The notes under the pieces were generated by a model. The model ran no database searches. It saw only the letters and a list, made by a program, of their open reading frames with translations, and was not told the origin of the DNA. A stretch of DNA of 64,000 nucleotides, from NCBI RefSeq assembly GCF_036711975.1, contig NC_091968.1, forward strand, positions 8,308,001-8,372,000. Direction: 5' to 3'. The translations under genes and the position numbers were made by a program. This document shows positions 1-10,800 of the stretch, one piece after another; position 1 is the stretch's first letter; each line of letters opens with the position of its first letter. The stretch is from Onthophagus taurus (lineage: Eukaryota > Arthropoda > Insecta > Coleoptera > Scarabaeidae).

Positions 1-1614
1 AGATAGTAATAACACTCAAAGAGTTTCAACTGGTTCCCATATCTTTCAGTTTTACTAGCTTTCAATAGTTTATACTTTTAAAGGTAGCAAAATTGCTCCG
101 AATGGCTCTTAGTACATCCCAATATCTAGTAACGACTCTTAATATATTTAATTTTTACTAGTCCTGAGGTGATCAGAATACCTTACGGAAATCCTACTAA
201 TCCTAAAAGATCTCAACGAATCTCGTTACATTCAAATGTCACTGACTCCGAATAGCTCCCAATGGTTAACAACGAATCTCAATGGATTGCATATACTCCT
301 GAAATCTTTCATTTTTACCAGCTTTTACTTTCATATTTATAAATTTAAGTCAAGGTTTATTTTTTTTTGTTTTCACCTTTACTATATTAACGTTAATTAT
401 TATTATTATTGTTACCGCATCTTGTTAACTCTAATTTTAACCGTTTAATTTAAACACATCGTTATCTCAAATAAAGTCTCCCTCTTTCTCTATCTCTCTG
501 CACCAGAACAGCACGATAAATTTATTCTCGTCCGCGTTATCAAATTGATGCTCTCTTTTAATTTTCAACTATACTACGCCACAGAATGCATTAAAATTAT
601 CAAACGGCCGAATAAACACAACAATTAAAATCGACGGGAAGATATACTTCGACGAAAAGAGAGAGTGAGGACTTAAAATTCACTGATGTGCAAAAACCGT
701 TTATCGAGAGGAATGTATATTTAGGTCATTATGACGTTTTATTTTGGAAAGGTCAGTTCAAGGTCGTTTTAGATGGAGAAACGCGAATAGTTTCTCGAAA
801 TAAATATTATATAAAGTCGAATTATGTGTGTTGTGTTTTTATTTTGATAGCGCTTTGGGACAGATAAAAATTTATTTTCGTTTCTTTTTGCGTCCAAATA
901 GAGTCTGCGTGTTTAGGATGTGTGCGCTGTTTAAGTTTTGCTGATTAATTATTTTTGTTGATTAAGTAATCTTTAAGCGATAGAGAAAACGAACCGGCAA
1001 ATGCCAAGTTTTTAGATTTATTTTTAGTAGGTTGCAATTAAAGCTGGCTGTGATATAATAAGTTATTTTAATAATCGCAATATTATTTTGTTAGTTATTT
1101 CAAGACACACTTGACTAGATTACAAAATAACAGTTGTTTTGTACTTTACATGGTTTTTTAATTTTAAATACATTCTAAAATATAATTATATATTTTTTTA
1201 AGTAGTTGTTATTGTTTATTTTTAGATGTAGAAATGAGTTATTATCTTAAATTCTTAAAAAGACTTAAAGAATTAAATGAATGATGATGTTGACTTTTTC
1301 ACGCTTGATAAATTGCTTGGAATTTTCTGCTGCTCAATATCCGCAGCTTTGCTTATTGAAAAAATCAACTTAAATTAAATCGTGCTTCGTTACTGGTTAC
1401 TTTAGAAAGTGGTTAGTGCAGATAACATTTTTGCCAGATTACGAGAGGTTAGTATGCTATCCAACAGGTATGAAGTATTTGTTATTCAATCTTGTCTCCG
1501 TTTTATCTTTAATGGTTTCTACCGCAACGGCCAGGTCACAAGCGACTTTGGTGATTAGCTCATTAGAATTTAAACATTGTAACCTTGGTATACAATAGTT
1601 ATTTACATATCAAA
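1..1614. other. AT-rich non-coding stretch, no gene recognised
   Basis: No ORF here resembles a known protein and no convincing splice-bounded exon was found. Positions 480-800 are somewhat less AT-rich and include a TCAAGGTC nuclear-receptor-like half site near 766. Upstream MXD exons (the repression domain and the basic region) must lie 5' of 7820, but none was recognised in this stretch, so they may lie outside the window. Confidence 0.5.
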
Positions 1615-4600
1615 ATCACGAAGTGGTAAAGAATGACTTTGCATGATTTGTACTTTATAGATACTTTACAGTTATAAAGTGTTCTATCAAGTAAATTTTT
1701 GTGGATTTATAATAGTCTTCTTTATAATTGAGTTCTCAGAGCTCTAAGTGAGTTATTCCTGGATAATAAGAATTCTTGGCGAATCCAAAAGGAAACAACC
1801 TAACTACAGAAACCATCAAAAACCTGAGCTTTACACGCGCCAGAAAGAAAATAAAGGAGGTATCTTTACTATTTCTGACGCAATGCGCGTGTTTGAACGT
1901 GTCAGTTCTCACATCGTCATTATGGTAGAAGAAAAAACAGATTGTAAGAATAAAAGACTAGCTATTGCTAATACAAGACTATACTATGTTTGCAAAACAG
2001 TGCATACTGCTTGCAGAAAACTAATAACTACTATTACAAAACTAGATTTTCCGCATAAAAAACTAGATAAGATAGACTAGAGACTAGATAAGACTAGATA
2101 AATTGCTTATGAAAGTTTGGATACTGCTGATTGAAGGCTAGATATTGCTAACACACGATTGAAATAAGATACTACCAAAAGACGTGATTCTTCTTATAAA
2201 AGGGTAGATATTTGTATTGGAGGGGTGTATACATCTTATAAATGACAAGATATGATGCTTGTGGGTGACTAAATGCATCTAATTAAAGATCAGAAAAATA
2301 TTCCTTGCTACAGACTTGTGGAAGACTAGATACTGCATTAATTGCTTCTAAAACTACTTGCAATACTAGATATTGCCAACGGGAAACTATAAAAAATTAG
2401 AAACGGCCTGTGCAAGGCTACATTCTCCTTATAGAAGACTGGTTACTGCTGGCAGAATGTTAGATACTGCTAATATGATACTACATCTGTTGATGACTAA
2501 GTACTCCTTGTAAAAGGCTAGTAGATGATTGCTAATTGAAAACTGAATACTGCTTTAAAAGCATTATCATATAATTATTTCTGCCAGATATAAGAAACTT
2601 GCGTAATCTGAATAACTTTGCATGATCTGTACTTTATAGATTGGAGGGAATGTAGATCAAATTTATTGCAATTTTATGTCAGCTATAAAATCTTCTATTA
2701 AGATAAATTTTGTTAATTTATAATAGGCTTCTTTATAATTGAGTTCTCAAAGCTTTAAGTAACGTCTGGATGATAAGAATACTTGGCAAATCCAAAACGA
2801 AACAACCTAACTACAGAAACAGTCAAATCCGGAAACATCAAAAACATGAGCTTTACACGCGCCAGAAAGAAAATAAAGGAGGTATCTTTACTATTTCCGA
2901 CGTATTGCGCGTGTTTGAACTATTGCTAATACAATACTATACTATGTTTGCAAAACAGTGCATACTGCTTTCAGAAAACTAATAATTGTCATTACAAAAC
3001 TAGTTTCTCCTCATAAAACACTATATAAGGCTGATAGAAAACTAGATGCCGCTAATAGAATACTAAAACTGCTTGTAGACGAATAAACACATCTTGCAGA
3101 AGGCAATAAATTGCTTATGAAAGTCTGAATACTGCTGATTGAAGGCTAGATATTGCTAACACACGATTGAAATAAGATATTACCAAAAGACGTGATTCTT
3201 CTTATAAAAGGGTAGATATTTGTAATGGAGGGGTGTATACATCTTATAAATGACAAGATATGATGCTTGTGGGTGGCTAAATGCATCTAATTAAAGATCA
3301 GAAAAATATTGCTTGCTACAGACTTGTGGAAGACTAGATACTGCATTAACTGCTTCCAAAACTACTTGTAATAGTAGATATTGCCAACGGGAAACTACAA
3401 AAAATTAGAAACGGCCTGTACAAGGCTAGATTCGCCTTATAGAATACTGGTTACTGCTGGCAGAATGTTAGATACCGCTAATATGATACTACATCTGTTG
3501 ACGACTAAGTACTCCTTGTAAAAGGCTAATAGATGGCTGCTAATTGAAGACTGAATACTGCTTTACAAGCTTTACCATATAATTATTTGTGCCAGATATA
3601 AAGAACTTACATAATCTGAATAACTTTGCATGATCTGTACTTTATAGATTGGCGTGAATGTAGATGAAATTCATTGCAATTTTATGCCAGCTATAAAATC
3701 TTCTATTAAGATAAATTTTCTTGATTTATAATAGGCTTCTTTATAATTAAGTTCTCAGAGCTGTAAGTAAGTTACTCTTGGATAATAAGAATTCTTGGCG
3801 AATCCAAAACGAAACAACCTAACTACAGAAAAAGTCAAATCCGGAAACATCAAAAGCTGGAGCTGTACACGTGCCAGAAAGAAAATAAAGGATATAGTAA
3901 AGATCTATCTCCGACGTATCACGCGTGTTTGAACGTATCAGTTCTCACATTGTTATTATGGTAGGAGAAAGAACAGATTGTAAGAATAAAAGACTAGCTA
4001 TTGCTAATACAAGACTATACTAAGTTTGCAAAACAGTACATACTGCTTTCAGAAAACTAATTATTGTCATTACAAAACTAGATTCTCCTCATAAAAACTA
4101 GATAAGGCTGATAGATAACTAGATGCCGCTAATAGAATACTAAATCTGCTTGTAGATGAATAAACACATCTTAAACAAAATCTGCTGGTTGAAGGCTAGA
4201 TGTTGCTAATACACGATTGAAATAATATACTACCAAAAGACGTGATTCTTCTTATAAAAGGATAAATATTTGTAATGGAGGGGTGTATACATCTTATAAA
4301 TGACAAGATATGATGCTTGTGGGTGACTAAATGCAACTAATTAAAGATCAAAAAAATACTGCTTGCTATAGACTTGTGGAAGACTAGATACTGCATTAAC
4401 TGCTTCCAAAACTACTTGCTATATTAGATATTGCCAATGGGAGACTACAGAAAACTAGATACGGCCTGTACAAGAGTAGATTCTCCTTATAGAAGGCTGC
4501 TTACTGCTGACAATATGTTAGATTCTGTCAATACGATACTAGATCTGTTGATGACTGAGTACTCTTTACAAAAAGCTAATAGACGACAGCTTAAAGAAAA

Positions 4601-5260
4601 CTGAATAGTGCACATGGAGGATTGTATAGAATAGAATTCTTCTTTGCTAATACGATTAGATATTGCCAATGGAAGACTAGATCCTCCTTATAGAAGACTG
4701 GCTACTGCTTGCAGAATGTTGGATGCTTGCAGAAGGCTATATGCTGTTAAGAGAAGACTGGATAGTGTTAAAGGAGGATACACAGCTAATAGAAAGTCTA
4801 TTCTTCTTACAAAACAGTACGTACTGCTAGATAAAGACGAGTTATTGCTGATATAATTAGATATTGCTAATTGGAAGACTAGTTACGGTTTATAAAAAAA
4901 TAAATGCAACCTATACAAGACTAGATCCTCCTTATACAAGACTGGTTACTGTTGGCAAAATGCTAAATGCTGCTAAAATAATATTAGATATATGTATAGA
5001 CGACGATGTAATGCTTGCAGAAAGCTGTATACTGCTATTAAAAGACTAGATGATGCTTACTGAAGACTAAACACAGCTAATAGAATACTAGATACTGCTT
5101 GCAGAAGACTGAATACAGCTTGCTAATGAAATACCAATAAGTATACGTTTTGCGTTGGTTGGCAAAATTTAAGAAGAGATTTAGCCTGAAAATGATGAAG
5201 CTTCTTGGTACCAAGTTTTATCATATAATTATTTGTGTCAGAGATAAGTAGAAACTTACC
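1615..5260. repeat. Higher-order tandem repeat (~1 kb units) containing a 21-bp minisatellite
   Basis: A block beginning near 'actttgcatgatntgtactt' recurs at about 1632, 2612 and 3622, giving periods of roughly 980 and 1010 bp. Each unit has a non-repetitive leader (leader shared at about 1750, 2770 and 3785) followed by a degenerate minisatellite with consensus close to AGACTAGATACTGCTAATAG plus one base. The 21-bp period is clearest at 4670-4850. Because 21 is a multiple of three, the array reads as short leucine-rich ORFs with a 7-residue period, but these are interrupted and differ between units. A trailing piece near 5215-5260 resembles the unit ends near 2570 and 3570. No transposase or terminal inverted repeat was seen. 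Confidence 0.8.
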
Positions 5261-5477
5261 TGGAAAAGCTATTATTAATCGATGATTCATGAAGCACTAT
5301 TCCTGTTTTGAGAGAATGAAATTTTTCCTACTAATCTGTTAGTTTTTAAATTTACGCTGACATTGCAATAATTTCTTCAATTGGTCAAAACAGTTTGTGT
5401 TTCTAATTTCGTTTAATCATGCCTAATGAGATAACATTAAAAACAAACTATACCTTTTACAGTATGATTTCACACTT

Positions 5478-5735
5478 ATGAAATATGATTTCGCACTAGC
5501 GAAAACAGATTACATGCAAATGAAATTTGATTTCGCACTAGCGAAAACAGATTACATGCAAATGAAATTTGATTTCACACTAACGAAAACAGATTTCATA
5601 CAAATGAAATTTGATTTCTCACTAACGAAAACAGATTTCATACAAATGAAATATGATTTCACACTAACGAAAACAGAATTCATACAAATGAAATTTTATT
5701 TCAAACCAATGAAAACAGATTTCACAGTATTTAAA
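5478..5735. repeat. 42-bp tandem dyad array, transposase-3' side of copy 1
   Basis: Five full units and one degenerate 42-bp unit are present. Each unit consists of two half-units with imperfect dyads, TTTCRCACTARCGAAA and TTTCATACAAATGAAA, whose 5-bp arms are inverted around a short core. It is open as an ORF only because the period is a multiple of three. The likely role is repeated transposase-binding sites (inference). Confidence 0.85.
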
Positions 5736-5815
5736 TATTTAATTAGAACATTATTTATAACAAAAAATTATTAAATTAAATTTAACAACCAATCTAGCAA
5801 CCAATAAATTATTAA

Positions 5816-6874
5816 TTATATTTCTTGAATGTTTTCTTGTTGTAGTGCTGCTGCATAATAACGTTCTACATGATTCGAATATCTTAGTAAGTGTTGTTGT
5901 TGAACTTCTTGAATTGCTCTATCTGAAATTTCTTCTAAGATGCGCATTCTATATTCATGAAGTGTTAACCCTTGATTATTAACGCGTCTGTAATTCAATA
6001 TTTCTTGCATTCTTTCTTGCATTTGCACTTTTACGGAAGATTTGAAACTACTCCATAACAACTCAATCGGATTTAGTAAATAAGAATATGGAGCAAGGCG
6101 TACTATTTCTATATCTTCTTCGGGTTCAAGTTCAGATTCAAGATTTGAATGTACAGGAGCATTATCAATAATAAATGTTGGCTTCTCGATGCCATCCGCA
6201 GTGCAAGTTGCTATTAAGCGACGCAGCCATTGTTTACAGTCGTGAGCTTTGTAGGATCCTCTTCTATGTTCAAATGAGATAATTCGCATCGCACTCATTG
6301 CCCCAATGCAATGTAAATTGCTTCCTTTACAAGCCGGAAGAATTACGTGTGCTTTATGACCTATTTTGGATCTACCTTCTTTTCGCCGACAATATAAATT
6401 AAAATTTGTTTCATCGATCCAAATAAGAGTTCTACCATTTGCTCGACTTTGTAATATTTGGTTTACATACTCTTTACGCTTGACTTTGTTTTCCTCATTA
6501 TTCATATTTACTATTTGTGGTCTTAGTGCCTTAAGTGAAAATAATTGCCTGTCCAACCAGTTTTTCATTGTGTTTTGGCAAACGTTAACTTGAAATTCAT
6601 TGCTAACATGATCACATAAGCCTTTCAATGTTATTGTAGAATCTTCCTCAATCCATCTAACCAATGCATCGGAAATTGCGGCGGTCTTTTTGGAAGAAGC
6701 ATTACCACCTTTCTTTTTTGGAAGTGATTGATCTTTTTTCAACCATTCATAAGCAGTACGAACGTTCACTCCTAAAGCTGTAGCTGTAGCTCGCCAATCT
6801 TTGCCTTCTTCGTGTGCTTTTATAATTCTTTCTCTATCACTAATTGATATTTTATTATATTTAACACGAGACAT
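5816..6874 (-). CDS. Tc1/mariner (IS630-type) transposase, copy 1, intact
   Basis: A 352-residue protein with a helix-turn-helix region at about residues 10-50 (ATALGVNVRTAYEWL) followed by a DDE_3-type catalytic domain. The catalytic residues are visible as D154 (WIDETNF), D237 (FIIDNAPVHS) and E271 (NPIE), with 33 residues between the second D and the E. The protein is expected to bind the terminal repeats and move the element by cut and paste at TA sites. There is no frameshift or premature stop. Its ATG is followed by a complete N-terminus, and the paralogue at 24287 starts at the same place. Neighbours are only the two repeat arrays, so this is a single-gene transposon. Family placement within Tc1/mariner is not resolved. 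Confidence 0.9.
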   Translation of the reverse strand: MSRVKYNKISISDRERIIKAHEEGKDWRATATALGVNVRTAYEWLKKDQSLPKKKGGNASSKKTAAISDALVRWIEEDSTITLKGLCDHVSNEFQVNVCQNTMKNWLDRQLFSLKALRPQIVNMNNEENKVKRKEYVNQILQSRANGRTLIWIDETNFNLYCRRKEGRSKIGHKAHVILPACKGSNLHCIGAMSAMRIISFEHRRGSYKAHDCKQWLRRLIATCTADGIEKPTFIIDNAPVHSNLESELEPEEDIEIVRLAPYSYLLNPIELLWSSFKSSVKVQMQERMQEILNYRRVNNQGLTLHEYRMRILEEISDRAIQEVQQQHLLRYSNHVERYYAAALQQENIQEI

Positions 6875-7016
6875 TGCAAATGTAAAATCAAAACTTATGA
6901 TATATTTTTATGATTGTCACAAAATGTCAAATAATTTTCATTCAAAATTAAAAATGATATTTGCCAAATATTTATTTAAATATTAATGAAACCAATATCT
7001 AATTATTAATTATTAA

Positions 7017-7275
7017 TTGTGAAATCTGTTTTCATTGGTTTGAAATCAAATTTCATTTGTATGAAATCTGTTTTCGCTAGTGTGAAATCAAATTTTATTT
7101 GTGTGAATTCTGTTTTCGTTAGTGTGAAATCAAATTTCATTTGTATGAAATCTGTTTTCGCTAGTGTGAAATCAAATTTCATTTGTGTGAATTCTGTTTT
7201 CGTTAGTGTGAAATCAAATTTCATTTGTATGAAATCTGTTTTCGCTAGTGTGAAATCATATTTCATAAGTGTGAA
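7017..7275. repeat. 42-bp tandem dyad array, transposase-5' side of copy 1
   Basis: This array is the inverted partner of the one at 5478-5735, with five full and one degenerate 42-bp unit. It is open in two frames on opposite strands (7006-7266 and 7019-7363), a by-product of the repeat period. It lies upstream of the transposase start and may also hold its promoter. Confidence 0.85.
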
Positions 7276-7295
7276 ATCATACTGTAAAAGGTATA

Positions 7296-7819
7296 GTTTA
7301 AAAAAAATTGTTTTTATGTATTTATCTAAAAACGTTTTAAAATGCCTTTTAGTGTTTATCTAAAAGCTTAGTCATAATGCTTATCATTAATTTTTGTCGA
7401 TATATTTCTTTTTTTACGTTTCCTACATGATGTCCGTACGATTACGAAAAGACAAAACGTCGTAATCGTAATCATTTACGCGTTTTCTATTTTGTCGAGG
7501 TTGGAAAGTTCGTCCGTCCGCTTGTTGTTGATGTGGACCGACGACGTTTTTTCTTTTTGTTCTGTGTCGTTGAACCCGCGACGTTTAATAACAACGCGCC
7601 GTTTAAAATTTAAACAAAAAAATTATATTCAAAAATGAATACAATAACCACCCAAAAATTAATTGAAAATAAATAGTATTTGTTTTTACGTTAAAATTCC
7701 GATTGGATAATTGAAAATTTTAATTAAAATTTGAATTGAAATTTGAATTGTTGATTGGGAGAGAAATAAAAATTGAAAATAATGATTGATCGTTATTGTT
7801 GATTGTGGTTATTTTTTAG
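7296..7819. other. Non-coding spacer upstream of the MXD exon
   Basis: A CG-containing patch at about 7420-7600 is followed by an AT-rich stretch leading into the splice acceptor at 7818-7819. No exon was recognised. Confidence 0.5.
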
Positions 7820-10800
7820 GCGCGCCCATTTAAAGAACTGTTTGGACGCCCTGAAAGACATGGTGCCGTTGGGGCCGGAGGCTTCCAGGCACACTACCTT
7901 GGGGTTGTTAACCAAAGCGAAAAAATTCATCAAGGTAAGTTCACAAAAAGAAAATAAAATCGGATACAAACGAATCAAAAGAAAAGAGTCAAAAATTAAA
8001 CGATCCCTTATTTAACCTCCCCAAGGTATGAAAAAGTGTCAAAACTCTTATTTATCTTTTTGTTTTTAATAAAATGTGTTTTCTTGGTTTTGTTTTAGTT
8101 AATAAAAGTTAACGAATGTTCTTTTATTATTAAAATATTCAAAACAATTTCTTTAATATCTTTAGTTTGTAACTAAACATTGAAGATGATTTCTTGGATT
8201 ATTTCACTGTAAGGTATGTATAACCAACAAAAAAAGTTTCTTAGCAAATTTCGTTATTGTGTTAAATGTAAGAAAATCATTGCAGGTAATTTGGAATTTC
8301 TAATTAATTGTTAACTTGATGCGATTTCTTTAATTGAGTAGTTTGATAAATTTACTATTAGTTTCATAGAAAATATTACACTTCAAATACATTTCCATAG
8401 AAACCTGGGGTACGTACAGTGTGTTAATTAATTATCGTAACCGACAAAGTATGCAGCCAATATTACAGTAATGGTATTGCAATATACGATTTGCGTATGA
8501 TGCGTATTGCACTGTGATATTGGTTGCATACTTGCAATGATGACGTCTGTTATGATAATTAATTAACACACTGTACTGTTCTAGTGACAATGGTAGGTAG
8601 CGCTAGTTAATATAAGATATCACTATGATCCATATTTTTATTGAACTAAAACTAGAACTTGCACTAGACCTAGAACTAGATAGTATCAGGTTTAGCCGTG
8701 CGTCTTCAGACGGCTAAGAGTAGTTAATTCTAGTGATAGTGCTAGTGTAATACTAGAACTAACACTAGACCAAAAACTAGAAACATTCGGATTTAGCCGC
8801 ACGTCTCTCACGACGGCTAAATCCGAATGATTCTAGTTGTAGGTCTTGTGTTAGTTCTAGTATTGCACTAGCACTATCACTAGAACTAACATTGGACCTA
8901 GAACTAAAAACATTCGGGTAAATACGCAACAGAATAGCAAAAGCAAGTGCAATCAAGTATCAAATAAACAACACCTTCGTAGGCAAGAAGAAATTGAACA
9001 CTAAACCAAAAATACAATTATACATATAAAACCATCTACACTTAATTATCAGAAACTTGGACGTTGTAGCACAAATCAGCTTGTCCAACATTGTCTAAAA
9101 TAACAGTAGCAGAGATGAAGTAAATACGCAAGATATTGTGGAAAACCGGAAGAGATAGGGTACGGAACAAGAACATCAAGGAAGAACTAAGCTTAAACCC
9201 CCTGGTACAGGAAATAGAGGGAAAACAACTAAGTTGGTATGGTCCTCTGGTTCGAATGAAAGAAGATAGAATACCAAAAAAAAATGTTCAACATGAGGTC
9301 AGAAGGGAAGAGAAAGCGTGGTAGACGAAGAGTCCAATGGGAGGAAGAGATTGAGAAGATGGTTGAAAGAAGAAGGAAGAAATTCTTCGAAGTACAAACT
9401 ATGATTAGATATAGGAAAATGTATAGAAGATGGATCCAAAATCCAACACCACAAGGTATAAATGGGTGCAAGAGAAAGAAGAACTTTTTGGTATAATATT
9501 TTTTGACATTTTTATTTCAAATTTGAAATAAACTTTGAAACAATCCATCATTCTTAAAAAAGTGGGAGCTGGTTGGTTGGTTGAATCCGTTGAATCCATC
9601 GTATCATTGGAGGAGTTGTTAATGAGACAAGATTTAGATGAGATTTTTCTATCCGTCTGAAGACGCACGGCTAAACCCAAATGTTTCTAGTCCTAGGTTT
9701 AGTGTTAGTTCTAGTATTGCAAAAGCCGTCTTGAGAGGCGTGCCGCTAAACCCGAATGTTTCTAGTTCTAGGTTTAAAGTTAGTTCTAGTGAAAGTGGTT
9801 AACTATGTTGCATTTTTTTATTGCACTAAAACTAGAACTAACACTAGACCTAGAACTAGAAATATTCGGGTTTGGGAAAGCCCGATACTTTCTAGGTCTA
9901 GTGTTACTTCAGTATCACGCTTTCCCAAACTCGAATATTTCTAGTTCTAGTGTTAGTTCTAGTTATAATTGTTATTTAGCGTTAGATTGTGGTATATTTT
10001 ATTGAACAAAAAGTGGAACTAACACTATACCTAGAACCAGAAACAATCGGGTTTAGCCGTGCGTCTCTTAAGACGACCGAGAAGTCAGGATTATCATAAG
10101 GACGTCACCTTTTTCCAAGTAAAACTTTTCATTTACAAAACTACCCAATGCGTGTACTATTAAGCTATGTTGCATTTTATGTGGGACAGTGCAAGTGCAT
10201 GGTAGTTTCATAACGATGGTTACTGCATTCATATATTGCGAGTTATATGAAATTCCCGGTATGCAGTGTATTAATTAATTATCGTACCCGACGTCATCAT
10301 TGCAAGTATGCAGCCAATATCACAGTATACTCGATTTGCGTATTACAATACCAACACTGTGATATTGGTTGCATACTTGCAATGATGACGTCGGATACGA
10401 TAATTAATTAACACAGTGTATATCATCCTAGATGTCCCGGAGATACGACATCTGGTGATATCTTTTACAATTGATACAATATAATCTTAAAAAGTCGTTA
10501 TAAAAATAAACCAGAACTCTAAGATGCTGAGATGCGGTTTTTATTGATAATGGGGAAATAAATATCATATTTATTCTCAAAATGTACTCTAATGTTGAAT
10601 TTAATTTTCAATCGTTCATTACGTGTGGTCTCTATTGAGGAAGAACCGATTGATACGTTCTGATTTTAATTGAAAGGAACGTCGTTTATAAATCACCTTT
10701 CCCATACAGAAAGAATTTTCCTTTGTTATTTTATGATGATTCTTCAATTTACTGATGTTTTACCCGTTTATATTATAGGTTAAGTTTACTTTATTATCGT

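Larger units (their letters stand above)
5453..7291 (-). mobile_element. Mariner-like element with terminal dyad arrays, copy 1
   Basis: The element begins CCTTTTACAGTATGATTTCA and ends with its inverse complement, flanked on both sides by TATA, consistent with the TA duplication of Tc1/mariner elements. Its length is 1839 bp. One transposase lies on the - strand. Between each terminus and the gene sits an array of 42-bp units (five full and one degenerate per side), the two arrays being in inverted orientation. Copy 2 at 23870-25711 lies in the opposite orientation and is nearly identical. The visible differences are a 3-bp indel and a few substitutions, so at least one transposition event was very recent. 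Confidence 0.9.

Noticed and set aside
4644..5049. Leucine-rich repeat-like ORFs
   Set aside because: They come from the 21-bp minisatellite. Equivalent positions in the other ~1 kb units carry stops and indels.
5478..5774. ORF of repeated KFDFTLTKTDFIQM-like units, also at 7006-7266, 7019-7363, 23843-24142, 23895-24155 and 25390-25686
   Set aside because: It is open on opposite strands at once, owes its frame to a 42-bp period, and lies in the inverted ends of a transposon. It is a DNA-level array, not a protein.
5478..7275. CRISPR-like regular array
   Set aside because: Units are contiguous and similar along their whole length, with no unique spacers, and sit symmetrically at transposon ends in a eukaryotic sequence.
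8640..10085. Reading the CTAG arrays as genes (ORFs at 9756-9944 and 9805-10005)
   Set aside because: The frames consist of the hairpin arms and vary among the five loci.
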